A DNA stretch of 16,160 nucleotides from Chloroflexi bacterium RBG_16_57_11 (GCA_001795165.1 MGNS01000094.1:18384-34543); one strand, 5' to 3'; shown: positions 7,831 through 15,298, counted from the first letter of the stretch. The notes: generated by a model from the sequence alone, not told the origin. Made by a program: numbers and translations.

Positions 7831-8028
7831 CTGTCTGGAACCTGAGAGATTCGCGCCGTTGGGTAAGGCGCTTGCACCGTCGGTGTTCGCAGCCGTGCTG
7901 CGTAACTTTCCAGAGGCATTCAGACACAGAGTCCTTCTACCTGAGAGTTTCATCCGACCTTCACCACGTCAGATTTGCCCCTTCGGTGCCCGTCAACACC
8001 CCGCCCGGGTCTCTCCTCTGCTCCTGTT
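7831..8028 (-). ncRNA. Tandem glycine riboswitch (two aptamers)
   Basis: Read on the minus strand, aptamer 1 contains GCAGAGGAGAGACCC (8021-8007), CACCGAAGGGGCAA (7988-7975), AACTCTCAGG (7949-7940), GGACTC and CCTCTGGAAAG (7916-7906). Aptamer 2 contains CACCGACGGTGCAA (7885-7872) and AATCTCTCAGG (7851-7841), ending at TTCCAGACAG. The paired CACCGAnGG.GCAA and CTCTCAGG motifs, each present twice and joined by a short linker, are the hallmark of the glycine (gcvT-type) riboswitch. P1 of aptamer 1 can form from CAGAGG (8020-8015) and CCTCTG (7916-7911). An intrinsic terminator follows, then gcvH. In known cases upstream of gcv operons, glycine binding lets transcription proceed; that direction is family knowledge and is not shown by the sequence. 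Confidence 0.95.
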
Positions 8029-8078
8029 ATTCCAATGGCATAATCCAACCGGTCAACCAGCTCCAGCCGGATACCATG

Positions 8079-8107
8079 ATTTTATGTTGTCCTGATACAA
8101 AAGTCAA
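8079..8107 (-). promoter_or_regulatory. Sigma-70-type promoter of the gcv operon
   Basis: On the minus strand TTGACT (8107-8102) and TAAAAT (8084-8079) are separated by exactly 17 bases, five of six consensus matches in each box. Transcription would start near 8072, about 45 bases before the first aptamer, giving a leader of about 330 bases to gcvH. This is the best-matching promoter in the window. Confidence 0.75.
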
Positions 8108-8161
8108 GTGAGTAATGTAAGTGATTATGTCATAAAAGATTTTATATCATAAATCAGCGAG

Positions 8162-8497
8162 CTACACCCAACCCTGGTTTTTGATAAAACCGGATAAAAC
8201 AGGCAGCTCGAAATATTCTCCGCCATACGCCTTATAAGCCGGCCAGAATGTGACCAGCCATGCGGCAGGCAGGCATATTGCCGCGATCCCAACGGTGACC
8301 AGGGTTAGAAGAAGGTAGATCGACCAGAAGACGATATTGAAGGCAAGCCCTTGCACGGCGTGGTATTTAATAAAGGGTCTCGCTTTCTTGTCTGCCATGA
8401 ACAACACGATGAGCCCAACAAACGGGATGGGGTAGCTTAAAGCTGCCCATAGTTTGTCGTCGCTGGTGACTTCAGGGTCGATTGTAACTTGTGACAT
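8162..8497 (-). CDS. DUF4870-type small membrane protein
   Basis: This 111-residue protein has about three hydrophobic helices (about 16-34, 48-68 and 70-88), a charged DKKARPFIKYHAVQG loop between the first two, and a short C-terminal tail. The loop with its YHAVQGLAFN continuation is typical of the DUF4870 family (Tic20-like small integral membrane proteins), whose function is not established. The ATG at 8497 has a strong AAGGAGG nine bases upstream. It stands between the YwiC-like gene (102 bases upstream) and the gcv promoter, with no overlap or coupling to either, so a shared role is not implied. Confidence 0.8.
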   Translation of the reverse strand: MSQVTIDPEVTSDDKLWAALSYPIPFVGLIVLFMADKKARPFIKYHAVQGLAFNIVFWSIYLLLTLVTVGIAAICLPAAWLVTFWPAYKAYGGEYFELPVLSGFIKNQGWV

Positions 8498-8599
8498 TAG
8501 GGTAGACCTCCTTGGGGGCCATAACGTGCCAGCCGTGTAGCGGATCAGGCTGGTCTCACCACCTTAAAACACCCGGCTGCCAAAGGGGTTACGCTTGAC

Positions 8600-9442
8600 T
8601 CAGGACAAATTCCAGGTCAGGATGAATAGCACTGTAAACAGAGTGCTGATCACCAGCTGGCGTATGCCGATAGCAGTGGGTTTTGCACCAACTGCCGGCT
8701 GGAACAATGTCCCCCATATCGTTTCCACCCATTGCAGAACATACGGTAATGGCAGCAATTGAGGAAGAAAGCCGATGAAAGCAAGCCCGGTGACCAGGAC
8801 TGTGTTGAAGGTCGTGTAAAGCAAAGCGCGACGGCCTATACGAAGCGCCGTCGGGAAACTCAGCGGGGCTGTCAACTTGCGTTGTTCCAGGCGCAAGTAA
8901 GCATACACGATCGAAGCCGCCGATTGCAGCCAGACCAAGCCAAACAAGATCCAACCTTGGGGATCCGGGTGGCCTAGACCGACCCAATAGGCTGCCGGTG
9001 CAGCCAGGGCCAACACCCCAGTGGCAACAATTTCGATGCCCATCTGGCGGCGTTCGAGACGCCGGCTGATCAAGTAAAGATGCCAAAAAAACACTGCAAC
9101 GCCGGGGATCGCCAGGTATAGCAGGTATCCAAAACCCAGGTAGATCAACGTTCCGAGAGACACCAGACCGACAAAGCTGTACAAGAAAAACCAGAAGCGG
9201 GCGATTGGCAGGTCTCGCGAGGATCTCCGCCCGCTGCGCGCCTTAACCGCGATTGAGGCTGGCTGTCGCAACAGGAAAGCTGACACTACGGCGATCACCA
9301 GAATCAAGCTGGCGATGGTGAAGTTCTGCGCCGCGAATAGCCCGATTAAGAGTGGGCTGAAAAGGAAGACCCACGAGCCGTGATCCTGGGGCAGAGCAAT
9401 ATGGCGGACGAACAGGGAGGACCGGATGGATGTCGCTGTCAT
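8600..9442 (-). CDS. YwiC-like polytopic membrane protein
   Basis: This 280-residue protein is mostly hydrophobic, with eight to ten predicted membrane helices starting at about residue 25. The N-terminal motif LPQDHGSWVFLFSPLLIG (17-34) is the signature of the YwiC-like family, first seen beside nitrate-respiration genes in Bacillus; its biochemical function is unknown. Basic loops such as KARSGRRSSRD (67-77) and SRRLERRQ (about 126-133) probably face the cytoplasm. No ribosome-binding site precedes the ATG at 9442. Instead a promoter-like -10 box ends eight bases before it, which suggests a leaderless transcript. The gene is on the same strand as the upstream response regulator but 210 bases away, with hairpins in between, so it is probably a separate unit. 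Confidence 0.8.
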   Translation of the reverse strand: MTATSIRSSLFVRHIALPQDHGSWVFLFSPLLIGLFAAQNFTIASLILVIAVVSAFLLRQPASIAVKARSGRRSSRDLPIARFWFFLYSFVGLVSLGTLIYLGFGYLLYLAIPGVAVFFWHLYLISRRLERRQMGIEIVATGVLALAAPAAYWVGLGHPDPQGWILFGLVWLQSAASIVYAYLRLEQRKLTAPLSFPTALRIGRRALLYTTFNTVLVTGLAFIGFLPQLLPLPYVLQWVETIWGTLFQPAVGAKPTAIGIRQLVISTLFTVLFILTWNLS

Positions 9443-9450
9443 CTTAATGG

Positions 9451-9479
9451 ATTATATTCGATTTCGTTGAGGTTACCAA
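9451..9479 (-). promoter_or_regulatory. Promoter placing the YwiC-like start at or near +1
   Basis: On the minus strand TTGGTA (9479-9474) and TATAAT (9456-9451) are 17 bases apart. The -10 box is perfect and the -35 box matches four of six. Only CCATTAAG separates the -10 box from the ATG at 9442, so transcription would start within about three bases of the start codon. Confidence 0.55.
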
Positions 9480-9489
9480 TTAAACGCCT

Positions 9490-9515
9490 TGGAGCGACAG
9501 TTGTCTGTCGCTCCA
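9490..9515. terminator. 11-bp perfect hairpin downstream of the response regulator
   Basis: TGGAGCGACAG (9490-9500) and CTGTCGCTCCA (9505-9515) pair perfectly around TTGT. On the minus strand it lies 138 bases after the response-regulator stop and just upstream of the YwiC-like promoter, so it could end the two-component transcript. It is followed by AAGGCGTTTAA rather than a T-run, so a non-canonical terminator or mRNA-stabilising stem is also possible. Confidence 0.4.
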
Positions 9516-9591
9516 GGATTTATGATCGCTCCCCTAACTATGACGGAAGCTCAACCCCCAATTATGCGGGTAGTCCCTGCGATCAAGGGGG

Positions 9592-9609
9592 TATTGACCG
9601 ATGTCAATA
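9592..9609. promoter_or_regulatory. Dyad symmetry TATTGAC-N4-GTCAATA
   Basis: TATTGAC (9592-9598) and GTCAATA (9603-9609) form a perfect 7-bp dyad with a 4-base spacer, the geometry of CRP/FNR-family operators (FNR prefers TTGAT-N4-ATCAA). It lies in the gap between the response regulator and the YwiC-like gene, about 157 bases upstream of the latter's inferred start. The role is unknown; a small hairpin in RNA is an alternative. Confidence 0.3.
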
Positions 9610-9652
9610 AGGTAATTATGTCTTATCAAAGTCGTTTAGACAATCCGTATAC

Positions 9653-10330
9653 CTACGTATTTTCGGTAAACGATGTGCTCTCATCGAAGGGAAGGATACC
9701 CCGCTGTAATGAGTAGCGGATTAACTCTGCCTGGTTCTGTAAACCGAGTTTATGCAGAATCCGCGCCCGGTGAACCTCCACCGTTCGCGGGCTGATGGAA
9801 AGCCTCTCCCCGATCCCAGAACTGCTCATGCCGCTTGCTGCAAGTGGCATGATCTCCCGCTCGCGATTAGTCAAAGTTTTTAAAGGATCCAGCCTTTGGC
9901 TTTGTGTCATCTGAAACTGGGCTTCAACGGAAGATTTAGCCAGAGACGGGCTTAGATAGTGTTGTCCAAGCATTGCCTGGCGAATTGCCTGCACCAGCTC
10001 TTTTGCATCGGAGCCTTTCAAGACATAGCCTTTTGCGCCATATTTCAACGCCTCCTGGACATACGCCCCTCTGGCATGCATAGACAGAACAACCACTTGG
10101 GTCTGATAGGAGCCATAGTGCAGGCGGCGGATAACCTCCAGGCCGCTCATGTCAGGTAATGCCAGATCCAGAACCAGGATGTCGGGTTTCAACTCCTTAA
10201 TCTGGTCCAGCACTTCCTGGCCGCTGTCGGCCTCGCCAATGATGATAATATCGCTCTCGACTTCCAGTATCGCGCGCAGACCCTGTCGCAAGATGGTGTG
10301 GTCATCTGCAAGTAAGATCGAAATGGTCAT
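9653..10330 (-). CDS. NarL/FixJ-family response regulator
   Basis: This is a 225-residue two-domain regulator. The receiver domain (about 3-118) has the acidic pair Asp9-Asp10, the phosphoacceptor Asp55 in LVLDLALPDMSG, Ser83 in VVLSMHARG and Lys105 in YVLKG. The LuxR-type DNA-binding domain (about 152-208) has LTNREREIMPLAASG and the recognition helix region ISPRTVEVHRARILHKLG. The usual Thr-Glu of the LuxR motif is replaced by Ser-Ser-Gly (SGMSSSGIGERL instead of the common G.TN.EIA..L), a mild deviation. The ATG overlaps the TGA of the kinase gene as ATGA (10327-10330), so translation is coupled and the kinase is its evident partner. Targets are unknown. A 12-residue acidic/Ser-Thr tail follows the helix-turn-helix. 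Confidence 0.95.
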   Translation of the reverse strand: MTISILLADDHTILRQGLRAILEVESDIIIIGEADSGQEVLDQIKELKPDILVLDLALPDMSGLEVIRRLHYGSYQTQVVVLSMHARGAYVQEALKYGAKGYVLKGSDAKELVQAIRQAMLGQHYLSPSLAKSSVEAQFQMTQSQRLDPLKTLTNREREIMPLAASGMSSSGIGERLSISPRTVEVHRARILHKLGLQNQAELIRYSLQRGILPFDESTSFTENT

Positions 10331-12450
10331 ACGCTCTCCTGATTTTGATCAGGCCTGGTGAATTGAAATTCGGCTGTCAGGCAGACGCCCTTTCCAGGGT
10401 TGGTCTCAATCTCCAGGTTCCCACCGGAATTGGCAGCACGTTCGCGCATGCCGGCAATTCCGTGCGACTTATAGGCGCTCTCGACTTTTTGCAAATCAAA
10501 CCCTACCCCTTGATCTTCGATTTGCAAGCCCAGTTCTTGAGGTGTAGCCCACAGGCGCACATCGACCTGATTAACTGCGGCATGGCGCGCTACGTTGGTC
10601 AGCGCTTCCTGAACGATACGATAAGCTGCGATTTCCACTTGCGGCGGGAAACGCTCCTGAAGTCCACGGTGGGACAGGTTCACCAGGATCCCGGTTTGAG
10701 AAATGAAACGCTGGCTATAATCCAACAGGGTTGGTAACAATCCCAGGTCATCCAGCATGGCAGGGAGCAAATTGAGCGAAAGATCGCGCACTTCATCCAG
10801 CAACTGTTTGACTTGCCATCGGATGCGCTCTAACTCGAATTGTATAATGCTTTTAGCCTCGCCTGCCTCTACCGAGCGGCTAACAATTTCGAGATTCAAG
10901 CTGAGCGAGGTGAGCATCTGCCCGATCTCGTCATGCAACTCGCGCGCCAGGCGGCGTTTTTCTTCCTCTTGAACCTCAACCAGGCGCTCAGTAAGGATCT
11001 TAAGCCGCGCCTGGCTGTCAGAGACACGCTCGAACAGGCGGGCATTCGTGAGTGACAGGGCGGCCTGATCTGAAATGGCGTGCAATAAATCCAGTTCTTC
11101 GTCGGTGGGTAAGCGAATTTCCCCAACCGAGGCCAGGTTCAACGACCCTACGATCTCCCCCATGTGATAGAACGGCATGATTACGAGAGTCCGGATATTA
11201 GGAGTAGCCGCGGTTGCGAGATGCGCCGATAACGGCAATGTCTCTACATCTGGAATGGTAATTATGGGTCCAAGCTGGCGTACATATTCTTCAAACTGCG
11301 GACGGGGGATCGGGGGGATAGAAAAATAGTTTACCTTAACCTTGGAGGCGTATACGGCTATATGCAGGCTATCGTCTTCTTCACGATACAAGCTGACAGA
11401 GCAAATTGAAAATGGAATAGCACGCAGAACCTCGTCACAGATTGCCTCCATAACAGCATTGATATCGAGGTGGGCGTTGGCTCGTGAGGCAACGCGTGCC
11501 AGAGCCTCCGAGTGCAACGCGTGGTGTTTCCAATTATCCTCGGCCGCTTTTCGTAAGTAGATTTCTTTATGTAGTTGACGATTCAACGTTTGCAGCTCTG
11601 CGGTTCGCTCAAGCACCCGCTGCTCCAGGGTTTCATGCGCTCTGATCAGCTCCTGTTGCACGCGAATTCGCTCGGTAACATCGCGGCAAATCCCAAAATA
11701 GCCTTGAGGTTTGCCATCTGGACCGAAAACCATCGACCCATTCACTTCAAGCTGGAATACTGAGCCATTTTTTCTCCGGGCGGTCAATATCACATCTCGA
11801 ATATAGCCGTCTTGCAACCCATCTTGGATGGTTTTCCTCAATCGGGGATGATCCTGCTCACTAATAAGTTCGTTTATAGATGAATGCGTTTTTATGAGTT
11901 CTTCAGCATTTTCATATCCGAATAGCGTAGCAAACTGTTGATTTATGATCCGGTGGTGGCCTGCCATGTCATCATCCAGGTCATAATAGATGATTCCATC
12001 CGGGGAAGCCTCGATCAGTGCCCGGTAGCGTTTCTCGCTCTCCTGCAGGGCAACCTCGATCTTTTTATGTTCGGTGACGTCGCGCGCCACAATCACGACC
12101 TGAATGATCTCTCCCTGGTCGTCCAGAATCGGGATCACCCAGCTATCATAGACACCGAACCGGCCGCGATCATCCACGCGCTCAGCGAGGCCGGTTTGCA
12201 AAACTTTATTAAAAACCCCGCGGCGAAATTCTGCCACCGGCTTTGGCAGGATATCCCATAAGCAAAGACCGATGAGCTCATCCGCCTGGCGATCCAACGA
12301 CCGCGCCATCACCTGGTTGGTCATTAAGATTGTGCCGGCGCGATCGAGCACGCAAAAGATATCATTGGGCGCGTTGGCCATCGCCAGCATGACCCGCTGG
12401 TCACGTCGCAATCTCTCTTCCAGGAGTTTACGATCAGTGATATCGTGCAT
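10327..12450 (-). CDS. Soluble PAS-PAS-GAF sensor histidine kinase (NarX/HisKA_3 type)
   Basis: This 707-residue protein has no membrane segment. Domain order is: a short PAS-tail-like start MHDITDRKLLEERL (1-14); PAS 1 (about 20-126, ending VARDVTEHKK); PAS 2 (about 140-262, ending CRDVTERIRVQQEL); a coiled coil (about 262-305); GAF (about 325-472); and a second coil (475-500). Next is the HisKA_3 dimerisation domain with the phosphorylated His506 in RELHDEIGQM, then the HATPase domain with the N-box EALTNVARHA (Asn619), G1 DQGVGFD and a GIAGMRERA loop. PAS and GAF domains commonly bind haem, flavin or small ligands, but no ligand residue can be assigned here. The ATG at 12450 has AGGAG five bases upstream. 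The frame continues upstream to a TAG at 12511 and still reads like a PAS end. It overlaps the response regulator by four bases. Confidence 0.95.
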   Translation of the reverse strand: MHDITDRKLLEERLRRDQRVMLAMANAPNDIFCVLDRAGTILMTNQVMARSLDRQADELIGLCLWDILPKPVAEFRRGVFNKVLQTGLAERVDDRGRFGVYDSWVIPILDDQGEIIQVVIVARDVTEHKKIEVALQESEKRYRALIEASPDGIIYYDLDDDMAGHHRIINQQFATLFGYENAEELIKTHSSINELISEQDHPRLRKTIQDGLQDGYIRDVILTARRKNGSVFQLEVNGSMVFGPDGKPQGYFGICRDVTERIRVQQELIRAHETLEQRVLERTAELQTLNRQLHKEIYLRKAAEDNWKHHALHSEALARVASRANAHLDINAVMEAICDEVLRAIPFSICSVSLYREEDDSLHIAVYASKVKVNYFSIPPIPRPQFEEYVRQLGPIITIPDVETLPLSAHLATAATPNIRTLVIMPFYHMGEIVGSLNLASVGEIRLPTDEELDLLHAISDQAALSLTNARLFERVSDSQARLKILTERLVEVQEEEKRRLARELHDEIGQMLTSLSLNLEIVSRSVEAGEAKSIIQFELERIRWQVKQLLDEVRDLSLNLLPAMLDDLGLLPTLLDYSQRFISQTGILVNLSHRGLQERFPPQVEIAAYRIVQEALTNVARHAAVNQVDVRLWATPQELGLQIEDQGVGFDLQKVESAYKSHGIAGMRERAANSGGNLEIETNPGKGVCLTAEFQFTRPDQNQESV

Positions 12451-12532
12451 GAAGACTCCTAATGTGAATTGTGATCCGAGGTGTGCTGTCGGACGACGAG
12501 AATTCTCACGCTACCTCCACTGGTAAGTTAAT

Positions 12533-12538
12533 ATTATA
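12533..12538 (-). promoter_or_regulatory. Candidate -10 hexamer for the kinase-regulator operon
   Basis: A perfect TATAAT on the minus strand lies 83 bases upstream of the kinase ATG. The hexamer 17 bases further up (TCACAA) is a poor -35, so an activator or alternative sigma factor would be needed if it is used. Confidence 0.25.
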
Positions 12539-12563
12539 CATTCGTTCGCAGAGGGTTGTGAGC

Positions 12564-12579
12564 AGCCGACAGGTCGGCT
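12564..12579. other. 16-bp palindrome after the channel-like gene
   Basis: AGCCGAC (12564-12570) and GTCGGCT (12573-12579) form a near-continuous palindrome one base beyond the stop codon of the channel-like gene. With a 4-base loop it makes a 6-bp stem, but no T-run follows on the minus strand. It may be a transcript-end hairpin or a protein-binding site for the kinase operon, whose candidate -10 box is about 26 bases downstream. Confidence 0.35.
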
Positions 12580-12580
12580 A

Positions 12581-13660
12581 TTATAAGAAGAGATTTGGCG
12601 GCAAGATTGACTGGGGCACGCGATCCGAAGACCATGGCGCGACCGGGGCTAAAGTTAGTCGGCAAAGGCCGAGCAAAGCCCGGTCGTAGTTCACCCGCCA
12701 GCCAGCAAAATCTAACCAGGCTTGCTCGTGATCTGTCTTGAGCGGCACGCCTGCTTCAGCGAGCTGCTCCCAGGCGGCATCGAATTCGACGCGTGTGATG
12801 CTGATCGGCTCCGAGGGAAAGTGCGGATTGGGGTTATGCGGCAGGTGGAAGAAATCGGCGACGTGGCGAAGTGCCAGATAACCAGCCCGGATGCACAACA
12901 TGGCCTGCGGATCGGCGGGAATGTCTACTGCGGCGAGCGTCAGTGAAGCCGCATCAAGGACTGCTCCGGCGGAGGTGACCCAGGAGTGGTCGGAACGTGG
13001 CGAGCGGAAGAAGACCAGCGCTGGTAGCGAGGTATGGCTCTCATCGATATCGGCAAACCAGGTTTCCCAAACCGGCCACAGAACGCTCAGGCGTTGCAGA
13101 CCGTGTATGCGGTGGTAGCGCAGCAGCATTTCGATTGCTGAAGGCGGCTTTCCGGCGCGCACCTCCAGCATCGTTACGGCGCTTTCCCGGCGTGAAAAAG
13201 CGGCGTACATCGTGGGCAAATAGGCGATCAACATCGCTACCAGGATCAACCCAATCATACTCTCCGAAAAAGCCAACAGCGTCATGGGAAACCCCTGGGG
13301 GGCCTCAGATCCCAGAGTGAATAGGGAAGAGCCGCTAATAAGGAATGCATCCTGAAAGCCAGCAACTCCCATCGACCAGTAGATTGCTGCATAGCCGATC
13401 GCAATAATAAAATACCAGACAGGCACCAATGCCAGTAACCCCAACGGCGCGTAGAAAGCCATAATGCGATCGCGCGCTTCGAAGCTGCGGGCGCGTTTAA
13501 GCGGCAGGGTGATGAGAAAGCGGACCCCCATGAAAACCAGGCGGGTCAGCCGGTCGGAGACGCCACGCGGCAAGACGAAAGTTTCTACGGCCGAAAACAC
13601 CGTTCCTATCACCAGGATTACACCTGTCAGGAACGTAAAACCGCGCAGAACTAATTCCAC
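12581..13660 (-). CDS. Channel-like membrane protein with a degenerate pore motif
   Basis: This is a 359-residue protein with a membrane N-terminal half and a soluble C-terminal half. Hydrophobic helices lie at about 8-30, 40-54, 69-94 and 129-153. Between the last two is a short re-entrant-like segment, DAFLISGSSLFTLGSEAPQG (104-123), placed like the pore loop of two-helix (Ion_trans_2) potassium channels. The filter position reads TLGS (115-118) instead of TVGYGD. The soluble part (about 155-359) starts with LEVRAGKPPSAIEMLLRYHR and matches no domain I recognise. The start is a GTG at 13660 with little ribosome-binding signal; an in-frame TAA three codons upstream excludes an earlier start. 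It follows the PIG-L gene by 76 bases and precedes the kinase by 130 bases. A conserved hypothetical membrane protein that does not conduct ions is an alternative. Confidence 0.75.
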   Translation of the reverse strand: MELVLRGFTFLTGVILVIGTVFSAVETFVLPRGVSDRLTRLVFMGVRFLITLPLKRARSFEARDRIMAFYAPLGLLALVPVWYFIIAIGYAAIYWSMGVAGFQDAFLISGSSLFTLGSEAPQGFPMTLLAFSESMIGLILVAMLIAYLPTMYAAFSRRESAVTMLEVRAGKPPSAIEMLLRYHRIHGLQRLSVLWPVWETWFADIDESHTSLPALVFFRSPRSDHSWVTSAGAVLDAASLTLAAVDIPADPQAMLCIRAGYLALRHVADFFHLPHNPNPHFPSEPISITRVEFDAAWEQLAEAGVPLKTDHEQAWLDFAGWRVNYDRALLGLCRLTLAPVAPWSSDRVPQSILPPNLFL

Positions 13661-13736
13661 TTTGGATTATTCACCCGGATTGAGATCTGTTCGCCGGCGC
13701 GCAGATTGTGATAGGGCGATTTCATAATAAATATTT

Positions 13737-14576
13737 TTAATCCAGGCCAGCGAACAACCCGTTAAGCTGCAGGCCTGGCTGTGGCTCGGGCCAGGCCAGG
13801 GAAAAATGCTCGACGCTCATCAGAGCCTTCACCTGAGACTGGGGCAATCTGCGAAACAGATTTCCCGGACCGAACTGGGTGCGATGGCAGTTCAGCGCTT
13901 CCCATTTGGAGTTTACCGTTGAAGCGACATCCAGGTGTACATGAACCTGGTCATCGGGCCAGCCAATGGATGGATCTTCAAAGCGGTCAAAGTCGCTGGT
14001 ATCTTCGCCCAGCTCTTCCAATTGCCGGCGCATCTCGACGAAAAACGAGCGCGGAATGGCAGTGTAGAACAGGCGGCTGGCCTGCCAGGGTTTACCCAGC
14101 TCCGGATGGAAATTGCCATCTGCTGCGGCATGAAAGGCTTCTACGGTATGACGGTGGGCAGCAATGTGGTCAGGGTGACCGTAGCCGCCGTTTGGCTCGA
14201 AGGTGGCGATCACTTGCGGGCGCAGGCGGCGAAGGATGGCGACCAGGCGAGAAACAACCTGGTCTTCAGGAGCGTTGATATAGGCGCGTGGATCCAGGTT
14301 TTCCTGGGTACCCACCATGCCAGAGTCGCGGTAATCTAAAAAGATCAGCTCCGCTATACCCATTGTTTCTGCAGCGCAACGCAGCTCGCCTTCCCGCACC
14401 TGTCCCAGAGTCTCCGGCGTCGCCAAACTGGGGTCTGAAATCTCGCCGACTTCGCCGCGTGTGGCGCATACCAGATATGTCTGGACACCTTCGGCGGCAT
14501 AGCGGGAGATGGTTCCGCCTGTACCAAAGGCCTCATCGTCCGGGTGAGCAAATACTGCCAGAAGAGAATGTGCCAT
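13737..14576 (-). CDS. PIG-L/LmbE family zinc deacetylase
   Basis: This is a 279-residue cytoplasmic enzyme of the PIG-L (LmbE) family, which removes N-acetyl groups from GlcNAc-type substrates using zinc. The two metal motifs are intact: AHPDDE (His11, Asp14, with Asp13 as likely general base) and GHPDH (134-137, His137). TRGEVGEISD (39-48) and LDYRDSGM (80-87) are also typical of the MshB/Mca branch, which acts on GlcNAc-inositol or mycothiol conjugates. The sequence alone does not say which substrate is used, and no other thiol-biosynthesis gene is nearby. The ATG at 14576 has GGGGA four bases upstream. It lies 79 bases below the YceI gene and 76 bases above the channel-like gene on the same strand. 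Confidence 0.92.
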   Translation of the reverse strand: MAHSLLAVFAHPDDEAFGTGGTISRYAAEGVQTYLVCATRGEVGEISDPSLATPETLGQVREGELRCAAETMGIAELIFLDYRDSGMVGTQENLDPRAYINAPEDQVVSRLVAILRRLRPQVIATFEPNGGYGHPDHIAAHRHTVEAFHAAADGNFHPELGKPWQASRLFYTAIPRSFFVEMRRQLEELGEDTSDFDRFEDPSIGWPDDQVHVHLDVASTVNSKWEALNCHRTQFGPGNLFRRLPQSQVKALMSVEHFSLAWPEPQPGLQLNGLFAGLD

Positions 14577-14655
14577 ATCTTCCCCGAAAAACAGAATAAG
14601 ATGGATGCAGCACGAATAGCTACACCCATCCTATTTTACTCTATATTATCTTAAT

Positions 14656-15195
14656 TTACGCCGGTACCATTTCGGCCTGCTGGATGATCTCCAGCTCCAG
14701 ATCGATTTTGATCTCATCGCCGACCAGCCAGCCGCCGGTCTCCAGTGCGACATTCCAGTTCAGGTTCCAATCCTTGCGGCTGATCTTGGTGCTGGCAGTG
14801 AACCCGGCGTTGGTGTTGCCCCACGGATTCTTGGACATGCCGGAGAATTCAACCTCAAGGGTGACTTGGCGGGTGAGGTTGCGGATGGTCAGGTCGCCGA
14901 CCAATTTGGCATGCTGCTTGTCGATCAAATCCACTCGCTTGCTCTTGAACGTCAAGAAAGGGTATTTCTCTGCATCCAAAAAATCAGGTGAGCGCAAATG
15001 ACCATCGCGCTGCGCATCGCGTGTGCTGATACTGGCAGCCTCGATCTGCACGTCAACTGTGGTGAATTCCGGGTAGTTTTCGTCGAAATCAACGTTGCCG
15101 GTAAATTTTTCGAAGCGCCCGCGCACGTTTGAGATCATCATATGGCGTGCCGTGAAATTCACTTCGGAATGGGCGGAATCAATTGTCCAGGACAT
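14656..15195 (-). CDS. YceI-family lipocalin-like protein
   Basis: This 179-residue protein is close to the usual family length. It starts MSWTIDSAHSEVNFTARHMMISNVRGRF, the classic YceI N-terminus. It continues with FDAxxP-like DFLDAEKYPFLTFKSKRV (about 71-88), GDLTIRNLTRQVTLEVEF (about 100-117) and GFTASTKISRKDWNLNWN (131-148). YceI proteins form a lipocalin-like barrel that holds isoprenoid-type lipids in known cases. There is no signal peptide, so this copy is cytoplasmic rather than periplasmic. The ATG at 15195 has GGAGG five bases upstream. It is divergent from the BTAD regulator gene at 15391, which makes that regulator a candidate controller. Confidence 0.95.
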   Translation of the reverse strand: MSWTIDSAHSEVNFTARHMMISNVRGRFEKFTGNVDFDENYPEFTTVDVQIEAASISTRDAQRDGHLRSPDFLDAEKYPFLTFKSKRVDLIDKQHAKLVGDLTIRNLTRQVTLEVEFSGMSKNPWGNTNAGFTASTKISRKDWNLNWNVALETGGWLVGDEIKIDLELEIIQQAEMVPA

Positions 15196-15298
15196 GTTTA
15201 CCTCCAGGTTTGCTATCAGGATTAGGTTTCTCGAATATCATAGTTATCATTGTATCCATATACCGTAACTCAATCGTCAGCATCAGCGTATACAAAGG

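Noticed and set aside
7779..8111. 110-codon plus-strand open frame over the gcv leader
   Set aside because: The stretch matches a tandem glycine riboswitch, terminator and promoter on the minus strand, which explains its conservation and structure.
8529..8553. CCAGCC / GGCTGG inverted repeat between the YwiC-like and DUF4870 genes as a terminator
   Set aside because: The stem is only six pairs with a 13-base loop and no T-run, so chance is likely.
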